A stretch of 64,000 nucleotides of DNA from a virus. The notes under the pieces were generated by a model. That model made no database searches and was not told the DNA's origin. It saw nothing but the letters and a program-made list of their open reading frames with translations. Where the stretch lies: positions 62,001 through 126,000 of IMG/VR virus record IMGVR_UViG_3300044641_009805; one strand, given 5' to 3'. Numbering within the stretch: position 1 is the stretch's first letter; every line of letters begins with the position of its first letter. Below, in pieces: positions 11,986 to 18,281 of the stretch. The position numbers and the translations under genes are program-made.

Positions 11986-12213
11986 ATGAACAACGCAATC
12001 CAACCCGGCGATCGAGTCATCCTCTCCCCCGTCAACGGCCTCGGGTGCAGTGCCTTCCTCGTCCTGGAGGTCGACCCCAACGTGCATCCGACCCACCGCC
12101 TCTACGTCGAAGGCCGGAATGGCCAGCGCTGGTGGGCCCGGATCGAGGGAGCGCGGATCCTCCCGGAGGAACCTGAGGGGAACTTCACCTCGAGCCGTCA
12201 CGGCGATTGGTGA
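11986..12213 (+). CDS. Hypothetical protein, SH3-like, 75 residues
   Basis: MNNAIQPGDRVILSPVNGLG opens like a small SH3/KOW barrel (PGDRV, then AFLVLEVDPNV, RLYVEGRNGQRWWARIEG, ARILPEE). The tail GNFTSSRHGDW is polar. The start is fixed by the promoter; an in-frame codon at 11950 lies within the promoter and is rejected. Function unknown; such barrels often bind nucleic acids or proteins. Confidence 0.75.
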   Translation: MNNAIQPGDRVILSPVNGLGCSAFLVLEVDPNVHPTHRLYVEGRNGQRWWARIEGARILPEEPEGNFTSSRHGDW

Positions 12214-12232
12214 GAAAAAGCCCTCCATCCGG

Positions 12233-12261
12233 TGCAAAGTCAACCCCGAACGAGGTAAGGT
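12233..12261 (+). promoter_or_regulatory. Leaderless-type promoter
   Basis: TGCAAA, 17 bp, TAAGGT (12256-12261), AGAACC, ATG 12268. A5 tract upstream after the preceding stop. Confidence 0.75.
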
Positions 12262-12267
12262 AGAACC

Positions 12268-12462
12268 ATGGACACCGCATTCGAAGTCTTCATCTCCGAC
12301 ACCATCCATGGCACCTCCGACCGTCGGGCATACAAGACCCGGGAGCGGGCCGTGGCTCGGTACGAGGAGCTGACGCGGAACCACAAACGCAATGGCCACT
12401 CCGCCGTGATCCTCCGCCAGGGCAAAGCACAGATCTTCCCGGCACCGATCTGCGGCCGCTGA
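12268..12462 (+). CDS. Hypothetical protein, 64 residues
   Basis: MDTAFEVFISDTIHGT, then a basic helix RAVARYEELTRNHKRNG and a strand SAVILRQGKAQIF. The strand-helix-strand plan resembles that of the 73-residue protein at 10176, though the identity is too low to claim homology by eye. Basic overall. Function unknown. Confidence 0.7.
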   Translation: MDTAFEVFISDTIHGTSDRRAYKTRERAVARYEELTRNHKRNGHSAVILRQGKAQIFPAPICGR

Positions 12463-12463
12463 G

Positions 12464-12492
12464 TGCAAAGTTCACAGAGGAAAGGATATACT
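12464..12492 (+). promoter_or_regulatory. Leaderless-type promoter
   Basis: TGCAAA, 17 bp, TATACT (12487-12492), AGGACC, ATG 12499. Confidence 0.75.
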
Positions 12493-12498
12493 AGGACC

Positions 12499-12714
12499 AT
12501 GAAGAACATCATCACCCTCCTCAACGACGGCGAGACCTTCACCTCCGCGGAGGGCACCTCGGTCTGCTTCCTCTCCGACGACGACGTGGATCTCCTCGCC
12601 TCGGGTGAACGCACCATCGACGAGCTGGTCGGTGCCGTGGGCCGGCGACGGTACGACCTCACCAACCCGGCCCACCTCCGCCTCCTCGCGGACCGGCTCG
12701 AAAAGAACCGCTGA
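12499..12714 (+). CDS. Hypothetical acidic protein, 71 residues
   Basis: MKNIITLLNDGETFTSAEGT, then SVCFLSDDDVDLLASGERTIDELV and a C-terminal helix HLRLLADRLEKNR. Acidic in the middle and basic at the end. Possible small alpha/beta regulator; no family recognised. Confidence 0.7.
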   Translation: MKNIITLLNDGETFTSAEGTSVCFLSDDDVDLLASGERTIDELVGAVGRRRYDLTNPAHLRLLADRLEKNR

Positions 12715-12718
12715 CCGG

Positions 12719-12747
12719 TGCAAAGTTCGACTCCGAAAGGATATACT
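12719..12747 (+). promoter_or_regulatory. Leaderless-type promoter
   Basis: TGCAAA, 17 bp, TATACT (12742-12747), AAGACC, ATG 12754. Confidence 0.75.
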
Positions 12748-12753
12748 AAGACC

Positions 12754-12936
12754 ATGAAGATCTCCCGCGCCCAAATGACCTTCGACCGCAACAAGGACGC
12801 CGTGGGCATCCACCTCACCCTCGACGACGCGAAGCGGATCCGGGCAGCCTTGAGCGACCTGGACGGGGAAGACCTGGACAACTACGGCGGGATCCTCGAA
12901 CGCCTGCGGAAGGCCATTCCCCAACAGTGGGGCTGA
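12754..12936 (+). CDS. Hypothetical protein, 60 residues
   Basis: MKISRAQMTFDRNKDAVGIH followed by a helical part LTLDDAKRIRAALSDLDGED and LRKAIPQQWG. Strand then helices; no recognisable family. The stop is followed by an A5 tract that precedes the next promoter. Confidence 0.7.
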   Translation: MKISRAQMTFDRNKDAVGIHLTLDDAKRIRAALSDLDGEDLDNYGGILERLRKAIPQQWG

Positions 12937-12953
12937 AAAAGTTCACCCCTCGG

Positions 12954-12982
12954 TGCAAAGTTCGACCCCGAAAGGATAAGGT
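12954..12982 (+). promoter_or_regulatory. Leaderless-type promoter
   Basis: TGCAAA, 17 bp, TAAGGT (12977-12982), AGAACC, ATG 12989. Confidence 0.75.
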
Positions 12983-12988
12983 AGAACC

Positions 12989-13174
12989 ATGGACGCCAAA
13001 CACATCGCCCAGCTCATCGCCCAGGTGACCGACCTCCTCACCGCGGGGAAGATCGACCACGAGATGCAGGCCAACCTCACCGCCTCCCTCTGGGAGCTGG
13101 CGGCGCGGAAGGACCTCCGCGAGGAGGTGACGGAAATCCTTCGCCAGGACGCCCTCGAAGAGATGGGGGTGTGA
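12989..13174 (+). CDS. Hypothetical helical protein, 61 residues
   Basis: MDAKHIAQLIAQVTDLLTAG and two further helices (MQANLTASLWELAARK, REEVTEILRQDALEEMGV). An all-helical small bundle with regular Leu spacing. No known family. Confidence 0.7.
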   Translation: MDAKHIAQLIAQVTDLLTAGKIDHEMQANLTASLWELAARKDLREEVTEILRQDALEEMGV

Positions 13175-13207
13175 CGGGGACCCTCTGAAAAAAAAGCCTC
13201 GGGGCGG

Positions 13208-13236
13208 TGCAAAGTTCCACCGGGAAAAGGTATACT
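13208..13236 (+). promoter_or_regulatory. Leaderless-type promoter
   Basis: TGCAAA, 17 bp, TATACT (13231-13236), AAGACC, ATG 13243. A8 tract about 12 bp upstream. Confidence 0.75.
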
Positions 13237-13242
13237 AAGACC

Positions 13243-13521
13243 ATGGAAAACATCTCCAAGGGTTTCAAAAGCTGGCAAGGCATCGCTCGGATTCCGTCGG
13301 CGGACAATGCCGTCCAAATCTGGGATCTCATGGCAGCCGACTGGACCTACCACAAGGACAACTTTCCGGACCGCGTCCCGGCCGGGTTCGAAAACTGCTC
13401 CTTTGAGGACCTCGAGTTCACCTCCCATCCCCGCAAGGACCGTCTCCTGGCTCGGCCGGCCGGCACCAAAATCCCCTTCCACATCTGGCGGGGAGCCCTC
13501 CAAGGCTTCAATACAAAGTGA
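13243..13521 (+). CDS. Hypothetical protein, 92 residues
   Basis: MENISKGFKSWQGIARIPSA with several Trp and Phe residues (WDLMAADWTYHKDNF, ENCSFEDLEF) and a basic C-terminal third (HPRKDRLLARPAGTK). A soluble aromatic-rich domain of unknown family. It is followed directly by a strong terminator. Confidence 0.7.
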   Translation: MENISKGFKSWQGIARIPSADNAVQIWDLMAADWTYHKDNFPDRVPAGFENCSFEDLEFTSHPRKDRLLARPAGTKIPFHIWRGALQGFNTK

Positions 13522-13527
13522 CCGGTT

Positions 13528-13556
13528 GGGGGAGGACCTTCGGGTCCTCCCCCTTT
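13528..13556 (+). terminator. Rho-independent terminator
   Basis: GGGGGAGGACC-TTCG-GGTCCTCCCCC, a perfect 11-bp GC-rich stem with a UUCG tetraloop, followed by TTT. The next promoter begins 3 bp later. Confidence 0.9.
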
Positions 13557-13559
13557 CCG

Positions 13560-13588
13560 TGCAAAGTTCCCACCAGAAAAGGTACACT
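13560..13588 (+). promoter_or_regulatory. Leaderless-type promoter
   Basis: TGCAAA, 17 bp, TACACT (13583-13588), GAGACC, ATG 13595. The last member of the array. Confidence 0.75.
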
Positions 13589-13594
13589 GAGACC

Positions 13595-13957
13595 ATGAAG
13601 AACCCCGGCAAGGGCGAGTCCACCCTGGCCACCACCATCCAGTCACTCGGCCTCGAGGCACACATGGACAAGGCCAACTTCCTCGAACTCCGTGAGGCGG
13701 CCTACACGATCGACCGCCTCCGTGCCGACCTCACCGACTGCTCTCGGCTCATGGCGAAACGTCTCACCTCCTTCGCGGATGACATCGCCGATGGCCGCAC
13801 TCACATGTCTCCCCCCACGGGCAGCTCCCTCCTCGACGACATCACGGAGAAGACCGCGGTGCTCAATGAGAAGACCTCGGCCTTCCCCACCCTCCTCCGC
13901 CTCGTGCTCGGCCCCGACGGGTCGAAGGAGTTCTTCCGGATCCTCCGCGGAGTGTGA
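13595..13957 (+). CDS. Hypothetical helical protein, paralogue of 6231-6593
   Basis: 120 residues, same length as the protein at 6231. The alignment covers the central ELREAAYTIDRLRADL, the MAKRLTSFADDIADGRT stretch and the end FFRILRGV. The start is the ATG placed by the promoter at 13560; the long open frame back to 13307 overlaps the previous gene in another frame. All-helical and Ala/Leu rich. Function unknown. Confidence 0.8.
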   Translation: MKNPGKGESTLATTIQSLGLEAHMDKANFLELREAAYTIDRLRADLTDCSRLMAKRLTSFADDIADGRTHMSPPTGSSLLDDITEKTAVLNEKTSAFPTLLRLVLGPDGSKEFFRILRGV

Positions 13958-13986
13958 AGCTCCACCTCGTCAGCAGCTGACACGCG

Positions 13987-14007
13987 GGAGGATGATATAT
14001 ATCCTCC
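13987..14007 (+). promoter_or_regulatory. Palindrome with TATAT loop directly before a start codon
   Basis: GGAGGAT-GATATAT-ATCCTCC, 7-bp arms and a 7-nt loop, ending at the base before ATG 14008. It holds both the only Shine-Dalgarno-like GGAGG and a TATAT box, so folding would hide the ribosome site. Confidence 0.65.
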
Positions 14008-14295
14008 ATGAAGCTAACGTCAGAACAACTACGCATCATCATCGACGACGTCATCGCCGAGGACCTCAAGAACGTCCGCGGCAAACACGAACACACCATC
14101 GCAGGCACCACCGCCCTTCGACGAATGCACGATGCGCCCGGCGTACTCGAGGCGCTATCACAGATCACGGACCCCAAAGAACTGGCGCAGGTCATCGAGG
14201 CCATCATCGACGCGGTGCCCATGGTCAAACGCGGCGACGTCCTGGAAACATTGGCGAAGGTGACGCGCCACGAACGATCAACGCGGAGGTTCTGA
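14008..14295 (+). CDS. Head-signal family protein (MKLT N-terminus), 95 residues
   Basis: Starts MKLTSEQLRIIIDDVIAEDL, which fits the shared N-terminal amphipathic helix, with VIAE/D a possible cleavage point. The remainder is helical (APGVLEALSQITDPKELAQVI) with a basic C-terminal end. Instead of the TGCAAA promoter it has the TATAT hairpin, so it may be expressed with the late or head genes rather than with the array (inference). Followed 1 bp later by a membrane peptide gene. Confidence 0.75.
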   Translation: MKLTSEQLRIIIDDVIAEDLKNVRGKHEHTIAGTTALRRMHDAPGVLEALSQITDPKELAQVIEAIIDAVPMVKRGDVLETLAKVTRHERSTRRF

Positions 14296-14296
14296 C

Positions 14297-14395
14297 ATGA
14301 ACCTCAACAGATCACACCTCATAGCCTTCCTCGAAGGCGCGGCCATCGGCATCATCATCGGCTGGGTGCTGTGGTGGGGCCTGCTGCAAGGTTGA
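14297..14395 (+). CDS. 32-residue single-pass membrane peptide
   Basis: MNLNRSHLIAFLEG followed by the hydrophobic segment AAIGIIIGWVLWWGLLQG to the stop at 14393-14395. One membrane helix with a Gly-rich face. It starts 1 bp after the MKLT gene, so it is presumably translated with it. No function assignable. Confidence 0.6.
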   Translation: MNLNRSHLIAFLEGAAIGIIIGWVLWWGLLQG

Positions 14396-14545
14396 ACTAC
14401 AAGGGGCCTGTGGAGAGAGCAAACGGGCCTAGGGGCCGCCCCCTTGCAAGGGCCCCTCAAAGGCCCCTCTTTAGGCCCCTAAAATGGGGCCCCGGCCCCG
14501 CCCCTAAAAGGGGCATTTTCTGTGGGGTTTTTGGGGCCGCCGGGG
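14376..14545 (+). repeat. GGGGCC/GGCCCC palindrome cluster
   Basis: Octamer AGGGGCCT at 14402 and its complement AGGCCCCT at 14461 and 14473 (12 bp apart), plus AAGGGCCCCT at 14449 and GGGGCC cores at 14376, 14432 and 14486. Nested inverted repeats include GGCCCC-TAAAAT-GGGGCC (14474-14491) and CCCC-TAAAA-GGGG (14501-14513). 14396-14634 holds no gene I can support. Downstream is AATCTC/GAGATT dyad symmetry near 14566-14587. The cluster marks the change in base composition. Candidate origin, terminator array or recombination boundary. Confidence 0.7.
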
Positions 14546-14634
14546 GGCGCTAAACCCGCGCGCAAATCTCGAGAAATTTTGAGATTAAAGCGGTCCTTAC
14601 CCACGCTCGTGGGGGCACATGCCTATTTATAAGC

Positions 14635-14817
14635 ATGTTAAAGCTCAGCCCCGGAGATCTGTGCGTCTACGAAGATGATGGCGTGGCACCGAGAGAGATC
14701 TTGGATCGAGTCTTGGTGTTCCTGTATCATCTCGATGAACAGCCGGATGAGGGAATCTTCCTGTGCAACGACGGGACGGTTGACTTCGAGTACATAGCCT
14801 TTCTAAAGAGGTTGTGA
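14635..14817 (+). CDS. Hypothetical acidic protein, 60 residues
   Basis: MLKLSPGDLCVYEDDGVAPRE with LVFLYHLDEQPDEGIFLCNDG: a small barrel-like beta protein with a PGD turn near the start. Preceded by CTATTTATAAGC ending at the ATG, a TATA-type sequence unlike the left-arm promoters. Codon GC is clearly lower than in the array. Function unknown. Confidence 0.65.
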   Translation: MLKLSPGDLCVYEDDGVAPREILDRVLVFLYHLDEQPDEGIFLCNDGTVDFEYIAFLKRL

Positions 14818-14948
14818 ATTGAGTTCCGGCTCCGCGGATTTTCTGGAGCTGTTGTGGTGCTCGAAAATTTCTCGGGAAATTTTTTGCGTCGAAATGACCG
14901 TTGTTCTTCGCGTCTGGAGCGACGTACCATGGTGGCTGAGGTGATGAG

Positions 14949-15053
14949 ATGCGTATGAGGTATGGTAAGATGTTTGAGAGGATGTTCGTGGCTTCGGTGT
15001 TTCGGTTGATCATTGGAGCCTTGTTGGCCCCGTTGCGGCGGCTCTTTCGGTAG
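14949..15053 (+). CDS. 34-residue basic membrane-active peptide
   Basis: MRMRYGKMFERMFVASVFRL continues IIGALLAPLRRLFR. Seven Arg residues flank a hydrophobic centre, giving an amphipathic or membrane-inserting helix. A GAGGTGAT ribosome site lies just upstream. No supporting overlap or homologue was available, so it is a possible gene only. Confidence 0.4.
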   Translation: MRMRYGKMFERMFVASVFRLIIGALLAPLRRLFR

Positions 15054-15096
15054 ATGTCAGGTAGCGTGATATATATGTGTTGAGACAGGAGACGAC

Positions 15097-15474
15097 ATGA
15101 AGCTGACGCTGCCGAGATTGAGACAGATCATCAAAGAAGAACTTGAGACGCTGACGGGAGGAGATGGGCCTGGGGGACAGTGGAGGCTCACGGCAGAGCC
15201 TGCGATGGACATTTTGGCGGATGAGGCGGCGTCAAATCCTGCTCTCGTGTACGACGCGAATCCTGATGTGGATGAGACTCGTGAGGGCGTCCTTTCCAGG
15301 TTGAGTGATCCTGAAACGGGCGCGTTCGTGGAGCTCTCTCTAAGAGAGACCGACCAAGTTGTCGTGCGCTGGGCAGCCTCGAGGGCGCGCCCCAAGGTCA
15401 GCGTTTTGAAAGGCGATTCTCGTGACGACCGTACCATGATGGACGTGATGGACGACGCCTTTGGTGGCGTCTGA
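15097..15474 (+). CDS. Head-signal family protein (MKLT N-terminus), 125 residues
   Basis: Starts MKLTLPRLRQIIKEELETLT, with the same spacing of L/I residues as the other members, then a Gly-rich break GGDGPGGQW suitable for cleavage. The mature part is alpha/beta (TAEPAMDILADEAASNPALV, GAFVELSLRETDQVVVRWAA). Promoter-like GATATATAT at 15068-15076 and a good AGGAG before the ATG. Likely packaged with the head if the signal hypothesis holds. Confidence 0.75.
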   Translation: MKLTLPRLRQIIKEELETLTGGDGPGGQWRLTAEPAMDILADEAASNPALVYDANPDVDETREGVLSRLSDPETGAFVELSLRETDQVVVRWAASRARPKVSVLKGDSRDDRTMMDVMDDAFGGV

Positions 15475-15604
15475 GAATCTTTTTAAATTGTCGTGTGTGG
15501 AAAACCAATAAATTATCGAAGAATGATTCTTGGGCTTTGTGGTGCATAGAGGCACCGACTTGTTGTACAAGTGACCTTAAGGAATTAAGGTAGTAATCAA
15601 GCTT

Positions 15605-16540
15605 ATGGCATTAGGCGTTTGTTGCCATTGGATTCGGCGCGAGACCGCGCCGCGGAGTGGCAAGTTGCAAGTCATTAACGAGTTGGATGAGAAGACGCTG
15701 CAGTTGGGTCGGTACGAACGAGGAGCGTATTCCGAAGATGCGATTCGTTCGTTGTACCTTCACAACGCTCGAATGTTACGCGACGTGTTGCGGAAGGTGG
15801 CCGCGAGTGGCGTGCGGTTATTTCGCGTGTCAAGCGCCATGTTTCCGTTGAGCGATCGCGTGCCTCGGAGGTTGTGGGACAACGATGCCTTGCGGGGCGA
15901 GCTGGCGTTGTGTGGCGAGGTGGCTCGGAAGTGTGGTATTCGGTTGACGACGCATCCGGGTCAGTTCTGCGTGTTGTCGTCGGATTCTGACTCGGTGGTT
16001 GAGAAGGCGATCGTCGAGCTCGAGCATCACGCGTGGATGTTTGATTCGATGGGGATGCCGCGGAGTCCGTACGCTGCGATCAACGTGCATGGTGGTAAGG
16101 CGGATCGGCAGACGAGGTTGATCGACGCGATTCGGTCATTGCCGGAGGCTAGTCGATCGCGATTGACGCTGGAGAATTGCGAGACGTGTTATTCGTTGGT
16201 GGATCTGTTGCCGGTGTCGATGGAGACGGGTGTGCCGATCGTGTGGGATTCGCATCATCATGTTTTCAACGACGGTGGATTGGACGGCGCAGAGGCTGCG
16301 GACGCAGCCGATGAGACGTGGCCTAAGGGTGTGAAACCCCTGCAACACATCAGCAATACCGAGCCAGGCATGGAAGGTGGATCTTTCACCGAGCGGCGCA
16401 AGCACAGCGACATGATCCATTATATTCCTGCGGTGCAGCTCGAGCGCCTGCGGCGCGATGCAGTGGATCTAGAGGTGGAGGCGAAGATGAAAAATCTCGC
16501 TGTCCTCGAGATGCCTAAGAAATTTGATGTGCCCCTTTAA
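15605..16540 (+). CDS. uvsE: UV-damage endonuclease UvsE/UvdE
   Basis: 311 residues, the normal size for the compact bacterial and phage form. Reads MALGVCCHWI at the start, as UvdE proteins do (LGYxC). Metal-binding stations of the TIM barrel are visible: HPGQFCVLSS (about 119-128), INVHGGKADRQTR, LENCETCYS, IVWDSHHHVFN and the C-terminal DMIHYIP. The enzyme cuts 5' of UV photoproducts and starts repair independent of UvrABC. Upstream TGTACA-16-TAAGGT (15562-15589) may be its promoter. Moderately GC-rich compared with the genes that follow. Confidence 0.92.
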   Translation: MALGVCCHWIRRETAPRSGKLQVINELDEKTLQLGRYERGAYSEDAIRSLYLHNARMLRDVLRKVAASGVRLFRVSSAMFPLSDRVPRRLWDNDALRGELALCGEVARKCGIRLTTHPGQFCVLSSDSDSVVEKAIVELEHHAWMFDSMGMPRSPYAAINVHGGKADRQTRLIDAIRSLPEASRSRLTLENCETCYSLVDLLPVSMETGVPIVWDSHHHVFNDGGLDGAEAADAADETWPKGVKPLQHISNTEPGMEGGSFTERRKHSDMIHYIPAVQLERLRRDAVDLEVEAKMKNLAVLEMPKKFDVPL

Positions 16541-16548
16541 TCTTCCAG

Positions 16549-16575
16549 TGCAATGTTAATGTTGCATGGTATAAA
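16549..16575 (+). promoter_or_regulatory. TGCAAT/TATAAA promoter, divergent member of the TGCAAA family
   Basis: TGCAAT (16549-16554), 15-bp spacer, TATAAA (16570-16575), with GTT after the -35 box as in the left-arm family. It has a leader of about 40 nt to ATG 16624. Confidence 0.5.
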
Positions 16576-16623
16576 AAGAATTTGTTCCCTGGATTTGATG
16601 AACGCACGAAAGTGAGAAAAAAA

Positions 16624-16905
16624 ATGGCAAAGAAAGCAAAGACAAACAAGATCAACGTTGATTCCCCGATTCCTTTTCCTCAGGTGCACACGTTCGATGA
16701 GTTGGCTGTCATCGATGACGATTCATTGAACAACATGCAGCGATCGCTGACGGATTCCATCTCTAGGGTGAATAGTCATGGGTTGAATCCTTCAGCATGG
16801 GAGGTTGAGATGTGTTATGTACAGCGAGAGCTGCAGATTCGAACAGCTCGTCGTGAGGCCCACGCAAAGTATGTTTCGACTGTTTCCGTCACGGAGGAGG
16901 ATTGA
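16624..16905 (+). CDS. Hypothetical protein upstream of sigma
   Basis: 93 residues from ATG 16624 (MAKKAKTNKINVDSP). Basic N-terminus, then DELAVIDDDSLNNMQRSLTDSISRV and a helix with VQRELQIRTARREAHAKY. Its stop overlaps the sigma start region, and the strong GGAGGAGG inside its last codons serves the sigma gene, so the two are coupled. Similar small proteins with a LxxMxxxLxxxxxRxxxxGxxxxxWExExCYxQRE pattern are familiar from phages (recalled), with unknown role. Confidence 0.75.
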   Translation: MAKKAKTNKINVDSPIPFPQVHTFDELAVIDDDSLNNMQRSLTDSISRVNSHGLNPSAWEVEMCYVQRELQIRTARREAHAKYVSTVSVTEED

Positions 16906-16907
16906 AT

Positions 16908-17735
16908 TTGAGTTCTCAAGGCACAATTTCTCGAGAAAACTCTCGAGAGTCAGCCTTCGGCGGCGATTCAATGAATCGCTACTTTTCTTCTCTAAAGAAC
17001 CATCAACAGCTTTCGCATGAGCAGATGATGGAGCTCTTTAAGGTCCTCGAAGCAGGGGGTCTTGACGCGCCTCTCGCGAAGAAAAAGTTGATCGAGACCA
17101 ATCTTCGTTTGGTCGTTTATGTGGCGAAGCAGTACAAGAACCACAGCATGCCTCTCGAAGACATCATTCAAGAAGGCAACATGGGGTTGATGAGAGCGAT
17201 TGAGAAGTTTGATTGGAAGAAGGGATTTAGGTTCTCAACCTACGCGACCTGGTGGGTTAGGCAAGCGATTGGTCAACACATCCTGAAGCAGAAGCGGGTC
17301 ATCAGAATGTCCGCGCATGCCGTGAATACTCAAAAGAAGTTGTTGACAGCCGCCGAAGAATACAGGAACGCGATGGGATGTGAGCCAACTCCTGAAGAGT
17401 TGAAGGAGTTGACAGGCACTTCAGATGCAATCTTCAACGCGATGAGGATCAGTGGTCGATCGATTATTTCGCTTGATCAACCTCTGTCCTCAGATCCAGA
17501 TGCTGACACGATTGAAGATAAGATTGAGGCGGATCCTACGTCAGATCCACTCGAGATTTTTTCTTCCAAGCAAATGTTAGAGTTGGCTCAACGAGTCATC
17601 GTGGGCCTTTCTCCAAAGGAAGCTGCGATTTTGAGGTTACGGTTCGGGCTGGTCGACGACGTGTTGAGCGATGAATCTTATAAGATCACTCAAGAGCAAG
17701 TTGAGAAGATCTCAATGGGAGAAGGTCTCACGTGA
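16908..17735 (+). CDS. Sigma-70 family factor lacking region 4.2
   Basis: 275 residues from TTG 16908, chosen for the GGAGGAGG 7 nt upstream; an ATG at 16971 is the alternative. Region 2 is well conserved: LRLVVYVAKQYKNHSMPLED, IIQEGNMGLMRAIEKFD and the -10-reading FRFSTYATWWVRQAIGQHI (about 108-126), then region 3 (RMSAHAVNTQKKL, EPTPEELKELTG). Region 4.1 is present (LSPKEAAILRLRFGL), but the chain stops at QEQVEKISMGEGLT where the -35-binding helix-turn-helix 4.2 should follow. No frameshift restores it. T4 gp55 also lacks sigma-4 and works with gp33 and the sliding clamp. A separate 4.2-type protein is encoded at 57419. Probably the late-transcription sigma (inference). Confidence 0.88.
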   Translation: MSSQGTISRENSRESAFGGDSMNRYFSSLKNHQQLSHEQMMELFKVLEAGGLDAPLAKKKLIETNLRLVVYVAKQYKNHSMPLEDIIQEGNMGLMRAIEKFDWKKGFRFSTYATWWVRQAIGQHILKQKRVIRMSAHAVNTQKKLLTAAEEYRNAMGCEPTPEELKELTGTSDAIFNAMRISGRSIISLDQPLSSDPDADTIEDKIEADPTSDPLEIFSSKQMLELAQRVIVGLSPKEAAILRLRFGLVDDVLSDESYKITQEQVEKISMGEGLT

Positions 17736-17992
17736 CCAGCGAAAGTCTGATTCTTGTCCTATGTTCGATCAATCTGGTCACTTCTTTTGTTAGTTTGTAC
17801 ATGTTGATCCGTGACAAGAAATCTGATGAAATTGAGGAGGAAGAAGACGTAAAAGAAGATCTGCTGGTCGAACGGAACTTAAATTCAAGATTGCGATACT
17901 TGCAGACGACCAGATTTGGTCCATCAATGGTACCTCATTCTAGGGGCGAGACATTTCATAGGAAAAATGACAATGACAATGAAAAAAGGTAG
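17732..17992 (+). CDS. Small membrane protein with acidic cytoplasmic part
   Basis: 86 residues from GTG 17732 overlapping the sigma stop. Residues 5-26 (SLILVLCSINLVTSFVSLYM) form one membrane helix followed by RDKKSDEIEEEEDVKED and a polar, Arg-rich tail. Single-pass topology. The next gene overlaps its 3' end in another frame. Function unknown. Confidence 0.65.
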   Translation: MTSESLILVLCSINLVTSFVSLYMLIRDKKSDEIEEEEDVKEDLLVERNLNSRLRYLQTTRFGPSMVPHSRGETFHRKNDNDNEKR

Positions 17993-18281
17993 CAAATTTG
18001 TTGGTGGGTACGCAACAATTGACGATAATGGTGTTAATTATCGTGATATTGCGGATACAATGACAGAGCTTGGGTATAAAATGAACCATTCCTCAGCGAG
18101 GAATTACGTACTTCGAGTCATGCGCAAGTTTGTTGATGCAATAGCAGATCAGCATAACATTCACGTCGATTCTGAATCAGCTGAGATGATTTCGAAATCT
18201 CCGTTGTTCCAAAGTGGAATCTCTGACTTGTTACAAGATCTAGAGTCTCATAGAAAATTGGTGAAAAATGAAAGCAACTAA
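17967..18281 (+). CDS. Helix-turn-helix protein, sigma-4-like
   Basis: About 104 residues. Three ATGs in a row (17967, 17973, 17979) follow an AGGA; 17973 has the best spacing. VNYRDIADTMTELGYKMNHS, then SARNYVLRVMRKFVDAIA, reads as a helix-turn-helix with a long recognition helix, in the same style as sigma region 4 proteins. It lies two genes after the truncated sigma factor and may be another transcription cofactor. The C-terminal 40 residues are acidic and helical. The longer frame back to 17916 starts at a poor TTG and is not used. Confidence 0.65.
   Translation: MTMTMKKGSKFVGGYATIDDNGVNYRDIADTMTELGYKMNHSSARNYVLRVMRKFVDAIADQHNIHVDSESAEMISKSPLFQSGISDLLQDLESHRKLVKNESN

Noticed and set aside
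215-13588. Regularly repeated ~35-bp segments that could be taken for CRISPR repeats
   Set aside because: The repeats contain promoter boxes at fixed distance from start codons, and the 'spacers' are open reading frames of varied length.
16549-16575. Extending the leaderless rule to the UvsE-sigma region
   Set aside because: The boxes here are degenerate, the spacer is 15 bp and a leader of about 40 nt follows.
17650-17800. Frameshift at the end of the sigma gene hiding region 4.2
   Set aside because: The other two frames downstream give no region 4.2 sequence, and the next gene begins with an overlapping GTG and a membrane helix.
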